In this document: positions 7,829 to 13,102 of the stretch, piece by piece
How positions within the stretch are numbered: position 1 is the first letter of the stretch
How the letters are laid out: every line of letters starts with the position of its first letter
NCBI GenBank assembly: GCA_026392555.1
Contig: JAPLBW010000032.1
Coordinates: forward strand, 1-16,364
Origin: Actinomycetota bacterium
Lineage (GTDB): Bacteria; Actinomycetota; Actinomycetes; UBA12327
Length of the DNA stretch: 16,364 nt
Direction of reading: 5' to 3'
Position numbers and translations under genes: made by a program
The notes under the pieces: generated by a model
Told to the model about the DNA's origin: nothing
What the model saw: the letters and a program-made list of their open reading frames with translations, nothing else
Databases searched by the model: none

Positions 7829-8541
7829 ACGCGTGCGGGGGCGTCGGCGCGCGCGGTGTCTTCTGTACGAGGTGGCATGACGAAGCGGTAGCCGACGTTG
7901 CGCACGGTACCGATGAGTGATTCGTTTTCGGTGCCAAGTTTCGCGCGCAGACGTCGCACGTGGACGTCCACGGTTCGCGTACCACCGAAGTAGTCGTAGC
8001 CCCACACTTCTTGTAAAAGTTGAGCGCGGGTAAAAACGCGTCCTGGGTGTTGAGCCAAGTGCTTGAGCAATTCAAATTCTTTGAACGTCAAATCTAGAAT
8101 GCGGCCGCGCACCTTGGCGGTGTAACTCGATTCGTCAATGGTGACCGGACCGCTGTTGATTTCGTTCGGTACGGCTTCGCCGGCTTCTAGGGCCAAGCGA
8201 CCGGTGGCAATACGAATGCGGGCTTCGACTTCGGCCGGACCAGCTGTATCGATCAAGACATCATCGATGCCCCAGTCAGCGGTCAGGGCAGCTAGGCCAC
8301 CCTCGGTGGTGATGACAAAAACAGGCGAACTCACTCCGGTAGTGCGCAGGAGGCGACACAAACTCTTAGCGGCTGGAAGCTCGTAGCGCGCGTCAACCAA
8401 GATGACATCGGCCGGAGGGGCATCCACCAAGGCCGACGGCTCGGTTCCCAAGACCTTGACCTGGTGACTTAATAATCCCAGTGCTGGGAGAACCTCGGTG
8501 GAAGCGTGCATCCGTGAGGTCAGCAGGAGCAGGGCTGCCAT
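7825..8541 (-). CDS. glnR: GlnR-type orphan response regulator (OmpR family)
   Basis: Transcription regulator of 238 residues; GlnR controls nitrogen assimilation genes in actinobacteria. It has a degenerate receiver domain (about 1-115) with VILVDAR and Asp50, and a winged-helix DNA-binding domain (about 132-226) with DLTFKEFELLKHLAQHPGRV, TRAQLLQEVWGYDYF and the recognition helix TVDVHVRRLRAKLG. The start MAALLLLTS and the motif ADWGIDDVL match M. tuberculosis GlnR (Rv0818) as I recall it. GlnR lacks a partner kinase and acts without phosphorylation (family knowledge); no kinase gene is nearby. A GGGAGG ribosome site lies 7 nt upstream of ATG. It heads the chain glnR-mshD-ppk-mutT1 and diverges from the membrane protein gene at 8639. 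Confidence 0.92.
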   Translation of the reverse strand: MAALLLLTSRMHASTEVLPALGLLSHQVKVLGTEPSALVDAPPADVILVDARYELPAAKSLCRLLRTTGVSSPVFVITTEGGLAALTADWGIDDVLIDTAGPAEVEARIRIATGRLALEAGEAVPNEINSGPVTIDESSYTAKVRGRILDLTFKEFELLKHLAQHPGRVFTRAQLLQEVWGYDYFGGTRTVDVHVRRLRAKLGTENESLIGTVRNVGYRFVMPPRTEDTARADAPARV

Positions 8542-8579
8542 GCGTGAACCTCCCGTCTGGGGGCGCGGTAAGTGCCCTC

Positions 8580-8608
8580 AATCTACCTGATCTCGCGGTG
8601 GGCAACAC
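8580..8608 (-). promoter_or_regulatory. Candidate glnR promoter
   Basis: On the minus strand a TANNNT-type -10 hexamer, TAGATT, lies at 8585-8580, about 39 nt before the glnR ATG. A poor -35 (GTGTTG, 8608-8603) sits 17 nt upstream. It is in the 97-bp divergent gap between glnR and the 8639 gene. For the 8639 gene I see only CACGAT at 8627-8632, 6 nt before its ATG, which would mean a leaderless transcript. Confidence 0.3.
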
Positions 8609-8638
8609 CCTCGCTCCAAAGGCTGGCACGATGCGCGT

Positions 8639-9397
8639 ATGAACGCGGCCTTTTCCTTCCTTGTGGCAGCGGCCGTCCTAGGCCTTGCCGGGTCGGGCGG
8701 TGCTGCCCCGATGGCCTTGGCCATTGCCCTGGGTTTGGTGTTCTTGTGGGTGCTTATTCCACGACTTTTCCCGCTGGTCGATGAGTTGTCTGCGTCAATC
8801 TTTTTCATCGCCGGTTTGGTCTCCGTGGGTGGAACGTTGTTCCAAAAGGAGCTGGGGGGCAACGACCCTGGCGGTGTCGCCTATCTCGCTCCCGTTTTGG
8901 GCCTGGCTGTATTCATCGTTGTATTGGCTCAATTGAGTCGACGCAGCGAGCCGGAAAAAGTTGTGCAGACCATGTCCATCAATGTCTTATTGATCGTGCT
9001 CGCGACAGCCGGATCGGTATGGATTCCGCTGAGCCGTGCGGATTACTTAAAGGCTCCGCTTGTGGCGGCATGTGCGCTCCTGGGCGCTGGTGTTGCGTTG
9101 AGTTTCTTGGCCGTTGAAAAGCGTTCAGGCGGCCAACGCATTGTTGCCGCCGCTGGTGTTGTCGTAGCCGGCACTGTTGCCGCAATTGTTGGTTCGTTGA
9201 TCGCGAATGGCTATAACCTCGCACTCGATGCCGGCATCGGAGCCATCGTTGGTGCCACTGCGCTTACCGCCTGGCTCGTGGTGTCCACACGCGCAGCAAC
9301 AAAATCGATGAGCCAGGCTCAAGTCTTAGCTTCGGTAACAACCGTGTTCCTGTGCGCCGGACCAGTTTTCGCACTTGCCTCTGCTGTGGTTTGGTGA
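8639..9397 (+). CDS. Polytopic membrane protein of unknown function (Rv0817c-like position)
   Basis: A 252-residue, very hydrophobic protein with about nine predicted membrane helices (roughly 2-20, 24-47, 50-67, 79-99, 113-130, 137-157, 165-190, 197-216 and 228-251). I recognise no catalytic motif. A gene for a membrane or exported protein occupies the same place, between glnR and the thioredoxin gene, in mycobacteria (Rv0817c), so it is probably the positional counterpart. No Shine-Dalgarno precedes the ATG; a leaderless start is possible. Its TGA lies only 4 nt before the thioredoxin GTG, so the two are co-transcribed. The link to thioredoxin suggests an envelope redox or sulfur role, but this is only inferred from context. 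Confidence 0.8.
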   Translation: MNAAFSFLVAAAVLGLAGSGGAAPMALAIALGLVFLWVLIPRLFPLVDELSASIFFIAGLVSVGGTLFQKELGGNDPGGVAYLAPVLGLAVFIVVLAQLSRRSEPEKVVQTMSINVLLIVLATAGSVWIPLSRADYLKAPLVAACALLGAGVALSFLAVEKRSGGQRIVAAAGVVVAGTVAAIVGSLIANGYNLALDAGIGAIVGATALTAWLVVSTRAATKSMSQAQVLASVTTVFLCAGPVFALASAVVW

Positions 9398-9401
9398 GGA
9401 C

Positions 9402-9902
9402 GTGCAATCGTTCAGCGCGTTCTTGGTGCTCGTGGTCGTTTTGGTGGCTGCGACAGCTTTTGGGCTGTACCGCAAGCGCACTGATGGGGTCATGAAGCGC
9501 GTGAAGCGTGGCACCCCGGTCCCGCTGCCCGATGATGCTCCACCTGGGGAATTAGAAAACCCCGATGATGCGAGCGCTCCACCCAGCGGTCCCCATGGCG
9601 ACATCAGCGTGGCCGACCTTGGTGGGCCATTTGGCGAGCACGCGACGTTGGTGCAGTTTTCATCTGCTTTTTGTCAGCCCTGCCGCGTGACCAAGCGCAT
9701 CTTGACTGAAGTCACCACCATGGTTGATGGCGTTGAGCATTACGAGATTGATGCAGAGTCCCACTTGGACCTGGTTCGTCGGTTAGACATCCGCCGTACC
9801 CCGACTGTGCTAGTCGTTAATGCACACGGACACATCATCCGTCGCGCGACAGGTGCCCCCCGCAAAGCTGACGTGATCGCAGCACTGGGCGAGCTGATTT
9901 AG
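9402..9902 (+). CDS. Membrane-anchored thioredoxin-fold protein (ThiX-like)
   Basis: A 166-residue protein with an N-terminal membrane anchor (about residues 4-22) followed by basic residues (YRKR), an acidic proline-rich linker (about 38-68) and a thioredoxin domain (about 70-165). The active site is SSAFCQPCR with Cys91 and Cys94, and the cis-proline region is RRTPTVLV. The start GTG 9402 is 4 nt after the upstream stop; an in-frame TTG at 9375 is a weaker option inside the previous gene. The basic residues after the helix suggest that the catalytic domain stays in the cytoplasm (positive-inside rule). Mycobacteria have a similar protein (ThiX, Rv0816c) just before cysA2. It probably reduces disulfides or persulfides made by the sulfurtransferase encoded downstream (inference). 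Confidence 0.85.
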   Translation: MQSFSAFLVLVVVLVAATAFGLYRKRTDGVMKRVKRGTPVPLPDDAPPGELENPDDASAPPSGPHGDISVADLGGPFGEHATLVQFSSAFCQPCRVTKRILTEVTTMVDGVEHYEIDAESHLDLVRRLDIRRTPTVLVVNAHGHIIRRATGAPRKADVIAALGELI

Positions 9903-9995
9903 CGCGTTTACGCGTGAGTTTGTGCGAATCAATTGCAATAAGGCCGGTAAGCGAAAAATCTTGAGACCGGTGTAGTAATTCAATCGGATAGTGCT

Positions 9996-10001
9996 TACCC
10001 T
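9996..10001 (+). promoter_or_regulatory. Leaderless-type -10 element for the cysteine leader ORF
   Basis: TACCCT fits the actinobacterial TANNNT -10 pattern and ends 7 nt before the ATG of the leader ORF at 10009, the spacing expected if transcription begins at the A of that ATG. No convincing -35 is seen. The same hexamer precedes the small ORF at 12009 with nearly the same spacing. Confidence 0.5.
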
Positions 10002-10008
10002 TAGAGGC

Positions 10009-10089
10009 ATGTCAGGACAGGTGTTACTCACCAAACGTCGCGCGATCGATCTCTGCCGCGTGTCTACCTGCCTGTGTCAACCCTGCTAA
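10009..10089 (+). CDS. Cysteine-rich leader peptide (attenuator ORF) of the cysA operon
   Basis: A 26-codon ORF from ATG 10009 to TAA 10087-10089. The middle reads LLTKRRAIDLCRVSTCLCQ and the last residue is Cys. Four of the last eleven codons are Cys (residues 16, 21, 23, 26). The pattern L-T-x-R-R-x-x-D-L-x-R-V followed by Cys resembles the short leader peptides placed before sulfur and cysteine genes in Streptomyces and mycobacteria. In mycobacteria, leaderless polycysteine ORFs tune downstream genes according to cysteine supply (established for that group). There is no Shine-Dalgarno and a -10 sits 7 nt upstream, so translation is probably leaderless. It lies 136 nt before the DUF4395-cysA-sseC genes. 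The product is expected to matter through ribosome stalling rather than as a protein. Confidence 0.8.
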   Translation: MSGQVLLTKRRAIDLCRVSTCLCQPC

Positions 10090-10225
10090 AGCGGTGAGCT
10101 CACCGAACCCGCGCTCAGCGCCTGGTTTGGTCCACTCCCTCCGACGGCTTTCTCCGTCATCGCCCCCGATCTTGCACGTTCATCCCTTCCCCTATTCGAA
10201 GTTTTTAACTTTCAGGAGACATCAC
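10090..10225 (+). promoter_or_regulatory. Structured leader RNA between the Cys leader ORF and DUF4395, candidate attenuator
   Basis: This untranslated stretch begins with a perfect palindrome, CGGTGAGCTCACCG (10092-10105), only 2 nt after the leader stop, so a terminating or stalled ribosome would cover it. Further hairpins are GCGC-TCA-GCGC (10111-10121), GACGG/CCGTC (10143-10158) and ATCG/CGAT (10159-10170). TCTCC at 10151-10155 could pair with GGAGA (10215-10219), part of the ribosome site of the next gene, and would compete with the third hairpin. The 3' half is pyrimidine-rich and poor in G, which would also suit Rho. No hairpin with a U-run is present, so control of translation or Rho-dependent termination is more likely than intrinsic termination. 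Pairings were found by eye only. Confidence 0.5.
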
Positions 10226-10678
10226 ATGTACGTAGATCCTCGCGGCCTTCGCTTCGGCGCAGTGGTCACCACCATCGTTTTAGCGCTGGGCTTGCTCACA
10301 CAGTCGGTGTGGGTCTTGGGATTCCAAACAGTGGTCTTTGCTCTCGGCGCCATCGTTGGCTTGCAGGCCGCTCCCTATGGCCTCGTGTTCAAGAACTTCA
10401 TTCGCCCTCGGTTGGCTCCACCGGCAGAACTTGAAGCATCAGCGCCGCCGCGCTTTGCCCAAGGTGTGGGTCTGGCTTTCGGTGTCGTCGCCACTCTTGG
10501 ATTCGCCACTGGACTGACCACGTTGGGAGTCATCGCTACCGCGATGGCACTTGCTGCTGCATTCCTCAACGCCGCGTTTAGTTTTTGCCTGGGCTGTGAA
10601 ATGTTCCTGATCATCCGACGTATTACGGGTGGTTCAACTGAGCGACTCATCCCTGCAAGTACTGCTGCACGTTCCTAA
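10226..10678 (+). CDS. DUF4395 membrane protein with a CxxC motif
   Basis: A 150-residue protein, probably of the DUF4395 family, which is often encoded beside thioredoxin and rhodanese genes in actinobacteria. ATG 10226 is chosen because CAGGAGA lies 6 nt upstream; the longer in-frame reading from 10094 would cross the leader hairpins. Four hydrophobic segments are seen, about 11-31, 33-50, 79-100 and 102-130. Near the end of the last one is SFCLGCEM, with Cys121 and Cys124 placed to be at a membrane edge. The family has no proven function known to me. With a CQPC thioredoxin before it and a sulfurtransferase after it, a thiol-redox or sulfur-relay membrane partner is a reasonable inference. 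Confidence 0.82.
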   Translation: MYVDPRGLRFGAVVTTIVLALGLLTQSVWVLGFQTVVFALGAIVGLQAAPYGLVFKNFIRPRLAPPAELEASAPPRFAQGVGLAFGVVATLGFATGLTTLGVIATAMALAAAFLNAAFSFCLGCEMFLIIRRITGGSTERLIPASTAARS

Positions 10679-10687
10679 CCCGCCCGG

Positions 10688-10708
10688 TCCAGACCACCGA
10701 GGTCTGGA
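10688..10708 (+). other. Intercistronic hairpin between DUF4395 and cysA
   Basis: TCCAGACC and GGTCTGGA form a perfect 8-bp stem around the 5-nt loop ACCGA. It sits 9 nt after the DUF4395 stop and 16 nt before the AAGGAG of cysA. Only a short ATTTA follows, so it is at most a weak terminator. It may set the ratio of the two messages or protect an RNA end. Confidence 0.5.
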
Positions 10709-10740
10709 TTTACCCCTTCCCTACAAGGAGAAAAAGAAAA

Positions 10741-11604
10741 ATGAGCCGCACTGACTCACTCGTCGATGCTGACTGGGTTGAAGCCCACATTGATGACCCC
10801 AAGGTTGTGCTTGTCGAAGTTGACGAGGACACCGCCGCTTACGAGATCAACCACATTCGCAATGCCGTGCGCATCGATTGGCAGTCTGATCTTCAGGACC
10901 CAGTCCGCCGTGACTTTGTCAACCAGCAGCAGTTCGAAGCGCTCTTGTCCGCCAAGGGCATCAGCAACGACGACACCGTGATCATCTACGGGGGAAACAA
11001 CAACTGGTTTGCTTCCTACGCTTTCTGGTACTTCAAGCTCTACGGTCACCAGGACGTGCGTTTGCTTGATGGCGGTCGTAAGAAGTGGGAACTGGACGCC
11101 CGTGCGTTGGTCGCTGAGGTTCCTACCCGCACAGCCACCACGTACAAGGCTTCGGCTCAGGACACGAGCATTCGTTCATTTCGTGATGAGGTACTCAGCG
11201 CGATTGGCAAGAAGAACCTGGTTGACGTGCGCTCACCTGATGAGTACGCCGGTCGCTTGTTGGCCCCAGCCCACCTTCCGCAGGAGCAGTCACAGCGTGC
11301 AGGCCACATTCCTACCGCTGCCAGCGTCCCGTGGAGCAAGGCAGCCAATGACGATGGCACCTTCAAGAGCGACGATGAATTGAAGGCGTTGTACGAAGGC
11401 GCTGGCGTTGACTTGGCCAAGGACACGATTGCTTACTGCCGCATTGGTGAGCGTTCAGCACACACCTGGTTTGTTTTGCACGAGCTGCTCGGCGTGAGCA
11501 ACGTGACGAACTACGACGGTTCTTGGACCGAGTACGGCGCACTCGTCGGCGTGCCTGTTCAACTCGGCGACATCGCTGGCACCCCCGAGGGCGGCGCTGC
11601 CTGA
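10741..11604 (+). CDS. cysA: Thiosulfate sulfurtransferase (tandem rhodanese), CysA/SseA type
   Basis: Cytoplasmic sulfurtransferase of 287 residues that carries sulfane sulfur from thiosulfate as a Cys persulfide. It has two rhodanese domains. The N-terminal one (about 5-125) is inactive, with YGGNNNW in place of the catalytic loop; the C-terminal one (about 140-280) has the active-site loop CRIGERS at 233-239 with catalytic Cys233. AAKLGN-type spacing is replaced by AAGG: the ribosome site AAGGAG (10725-10730) lies 10 nt before ATG. It closely resembles mycobacterial CysA2/CysA3, annotated as thiosulfate sulfurtransferases. Its TGA overlaps the sseC ATG by one base (TGATG). The cysteine leader ORF upstream suggests that the operon rises when cysteine is scarce (inference). 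Confidence 0.93.
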   Translation: MSRTDSLVDADWVEAHIDDPKVVLVEVDEDTAAYEINHIRNAVRIDWQSDLQDPVRRDFVNQQQFEALLSAKGISNDDTVIIYGGNNNWFASYAFWYFKLYGHQDVRLLDGGRKKWELDARALVAEVPTRTATTYKASAQDTSIRSFRDEVLSAIGKKNLVDVRSPDEYAGRLLAPAHLPQEQSQRAGHIPTAASVPWSKAANDDGTFKSDDELKALYEGAGVDLAKDTIAYCRIGERSAHTWFVLHELLGVSNVTNYDGSWTEYGALVGVPVQLGDIAGTPEGGAA

Positions 11605-11903
11605 TGTGTGGCGCCGTTGCTGGTGGACTTTCTATCGAAGGGCTCGACATGAGTAAAGAAACAGTGATCCAAGGCCAGGTTTCACGCGATGGCCAACCAG
11701 TGGGTGGTGCTTATGTCCGCTTGCTGGATGCGACCGGAGAGTTCACCGCTGAGGTTCCTACTTCCGCGACCGGGCACTTTCGCTTCTTTGCCGCGCCTGG
11801 TTCGTGGACGCTGCGCACCTTGGCTCCCGGCGCACAGGTGGACCGCCAAGTGGTGGCTCGTCTGGGTCAGATCGCTGAAGTTGAGGTTGCAATCTCGGCC
11901 TAA
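11604..11903 (+). CDS. sseC: SseC-like protein, DUF1416
   Basis: A 99-residue protein that begins MCGAVAGGLSIEGLD and continues into an Ig-like fold typical of DUF1416: KETVIQGQVSRDGQPVGGAY, then SATGHFRFFAAPGSWTLR. It matches M. tuberculosis SseC (Rv0814c), which also starts Met-Cys and follows cysA2. The start is ATG 11604, inside the cysA stop (TGATG), which gives tight coupling; an in-frame reading from 11523 lies wholly within cysA and is a shadow. The conserved second-position Cys could accept sulfur from CysA, but the family's biochemical role is not known to me. It closes the operon: a strong terminator follows 15 nt later. Confidence 0.9.
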   Translation: MCGAVAGGLSIEGLDMSKETVIQGQVSRDGQPVGGAYVRLLDATGEFTAEVPTSATGHFRFFAAPGSWTLRTLAPGAQVDRQVVARLGQIAEVEVAISA

Positions 11904-11918
11904 GCCTGAGAGGTTGCG

Positions 11919-11963
11919 AAAGCCCCAGTCATCCCGTTCAGGGACCGACTGGGGCTTTTGTTT
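11919..11963 (+). terminator. Rho-independent terminator of the cysA-sseC operon
   Basis: AAAGCCCCAGTC (11919-11930) pairs perfectly with GACTGGGGCTTT (11947-11958), a 12-bp stem. The 16-nt loop holds an inner stem TCCC/GGGA around GTTCA. TTTTGTTT follows. It begins 15 nt after the sseC stop. Confidence 0.92.
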
Positions 11964-11996
11964 CCACTCCTTGGGACATTCCATGTCCTCGCCCAC

Positions 11997-12002
11997 TACC
12001 CT
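11997..12002 (+). promoter_or_regulatory. Leaderless-type -10 element for the 30-aa membrane peptide and nitrobindin
   Basis: TACCCT lies 6 nt before GTG 12009 and just after the operon terminator, so a new transcript must begin hereabouts. It is identical to the -10 in front of the cysteine leader ORF. A possible -35, TTGGGA at 11971-11976, is 20 nt away and thus poorly spaced. Confidence 0.45.
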
Positions 12003-12008
12003 CATCGT

Positions 12009-12101
12009 GTGGTGGGTGGCGTGGTGTTGGTGCTCGGTCTTGTAGCACTTGCTGTCGCGGGGGCCTTCTTCATTGTCAGACTCGTTCGTTCTGATCAGTA
12101 A
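12009..12101 (+). CDS. Putative 30-aa single-pass membrane peptide
   Basis: A short ORF from GTG 12009 to TAA 12101 encodes 30 residues: a continuous hydrophobic helix (about 2-23, including VVLVLGLVALAVAGAFFIV) followed by the basic, polar tail RLVRSDQ. It starts 6 nt after a -10 element with no Shine-Dalgarno, which suits leaderless translation. Nitrobindin begins 39 nt after the stop, so both may be on one message. From memory, a small membrane protein is annotated near the nitrobindin-like gene in Streptomyces (MtfM), but I cannot confirm that this is its homologue. Function unknown. Risk: any short GC-rich frame may look hydrophobic by chance. Confidence 0.5.
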   Translation: MVGGVVLVLGLVALAVAGAFFIVRLVRSDQ

Positions 12102-12140
12102 GTCTTGTTGTTCGCTTTAGCGGTTGAGAAGGGGTCTTCC

Positions 12141-12635
12141 ATGTTCGAGCTCACGCCGGATCTTCCGACGGAACTTGTTCCCTATGCCTGGTTGATTGGC
12201 ACCTGGGCTGGCGCAGGAGTGGGTGGATACCCGAACACTGAGTCGTTCCAGTTTGGGCAAGAAGTCACCTTTGCTCACGATGGTCGCCCCTTCTTGTCTT
12301 ACTGGTCTCGGACGTGGAAAATCGATGATGACGGAAACCCCATTGGGCCACTGGCCATGGAATCAGGTTTTTGGCGCCCGCAGCCAGATAACAAAGTGGA
12401 AGTCACCATGGCTCACCCCACGGGTGTTGTGGAGATTTATGTTGGCTCGGTCAACGGCGCACAAATTGAAATACAAACCGATGTTGTCGCGCGCACAGTG
12501 ACGTCAAAGGAATACAACGCGGCCGTGCGTCTGTATGGCTTAGTCGAGGGCGACTTGATGTGGGCCTACGACATGGCCGGTGGGGGGCAAAACCTGCAGT
12601 CGCACGTTTCTGCTCGCCTTAAGCGCATCGGCTAA
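12141..12635 (+). CDS. Nitrobindin, heme-binding FABP-like beta-barrel
   Basis: A 164-residue protein of the nitrobindin family (DUF1794, counterpart of Rv0813c). The family binds ferric heme in a 10-stranded beta-barrel and isomerises peroxynitrite or binds NO (family knowledge). The hallmark G-x-W-x-G-x-G-x-G-x-YP is complete at residues 20-31 (GTWAGAGVGGYP). The probable axial heme ligand is His155 in the C-terminal LQSHVSARLKR. ATG 12141 is preceded by AAGGGG at 6 nt; an in-frame upstream start at 12105 has no such site. It is a soluble, probably cytoplasmic protein. It lies between the small membrane ORF and the Nur-type regulator. Confidence 0.92.
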   Translation: MFELTPDLPTELVPYAWLIGTWAGAGVGGYPNTESFQFGQEVTFAHDGRPFLSYWSRTWKIDDDGNPIGPLAMESGFWRPQPDNKVEVTMAHPTGVVEIYVGSVNGAQIEIQTDVVARTVTSKEYNAAVRLYGLVEGDLMWAYDMAGGGQNLQSHVSARLKRIG

Positions 12636-12649
12636 TTCGTCCACCAGAG

Positions 12650-12679
12650 TTGGGCTTACGGCCCGAGAGGTGAGAGACT
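12650..12679 (+). promoter_or_regulatory. Candidate promoter of the Fur-family gene
   Basis: TTGGGC (12650-12655) and GAGACT (12674-12679) are 18 nt apart and the latter ends 6 nt before ATG 12686, again a leaderless spacing. Both hexamers are weak. The 50-nt gap after nitrobindin also contains a small GGGC/GCCC hairpin that does not look like a terminator. Confidence 0.25.
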
Positions 12680-12685
12680 GAGCGC

Positions 12686-13102
12686 ATGAGCCTGGATGTG
12701 CTTGAGGATCGATTGCGGGAGCACGGTTACCGCGTGACTACACAGCGCCGGGCCGTCTTTGATGCAGTTTCCGCCCTAGGCCATGGAACGCACGAAGAGA
12801 TTCTGCGTCACGCACAAACGGTGGATGCGTCACTGAACTTGTCGACGGTCTATCGCAACCTTGAAGTGTTGGAAGAAATTGGTCTAGTCCGGCATGCGCA
12901 CCTGGGCCATGGGTCACCGACGTACCACTTGGCTGATCACCATCGCCATTTGCACTTGGTGTGTAGCAAGTGCAAGGAAGTCCTTGAAGTTTCCGTTGAC
13001 ACGGCGAATCCCTTGGTCGAAGAACTCAAGACCAGTCATGGGTTTGCTGTGGACATTGACCACTTCGCCATCCAGGGACTGTGCAGTAAGTGTCAGAGTT
13101 GA
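12686..13102 (+). CDS. nur: Fur-family metalloregulator, Nur (nickel) type
   Basis: A 138-residue Fur-family repressor with a winged-helix domain (about 1-82; recognition region NLSTVYRNLEVLEEIGLV) and a dimerisation domain (83-138). Two CSKC motifs (Cys93, Cys96, Cys133, Cys136) give the structural zinc site. His33, His86, His88 and His90, and His70, His72 and His126, fall at the positions I remember as the two metal sites of Streptomyces coelicolor Nur, even in numbering. I therefore prefer Nur to Fur or Zur. Nur controls nickel uptake and iron superoxide dismutase there (established for Streptomyces). The stop overlaps the ygfZ ATG (TGATG), so the two are coupled. The ligand memory should be checked by alignment. 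Confidence 0.85.
   Translation: MSLDVLEDRLREHGYRVTTQRRAVFDAVSALGHGTHEEILRHAQTVDASLNLSTVYRNLEVLEEIGLVRHAHLGHGSPTYHLADHHRHLHLVCSKCKEVLEVSVDTANPLVEELKTSHGFAVDIDHFAIQGLCSKCQS

Noticed and set aside
9902..9915. Small CGCG/CGCG hairpin after the thioredoxin stop as a terminator
   Set aside because: The stem has only four or five pairs and there is no proper U-tract; read-through into the leader region cannot be excluded.
10094..10225. N-terminal extension of the DUF4395 protein by 44 residues
   Set aside because: It would begin inside the leader palindrome and has a Pro/Ser-rich low-quality sequence; CAGGAGA before ATG 10226 marks the real start.
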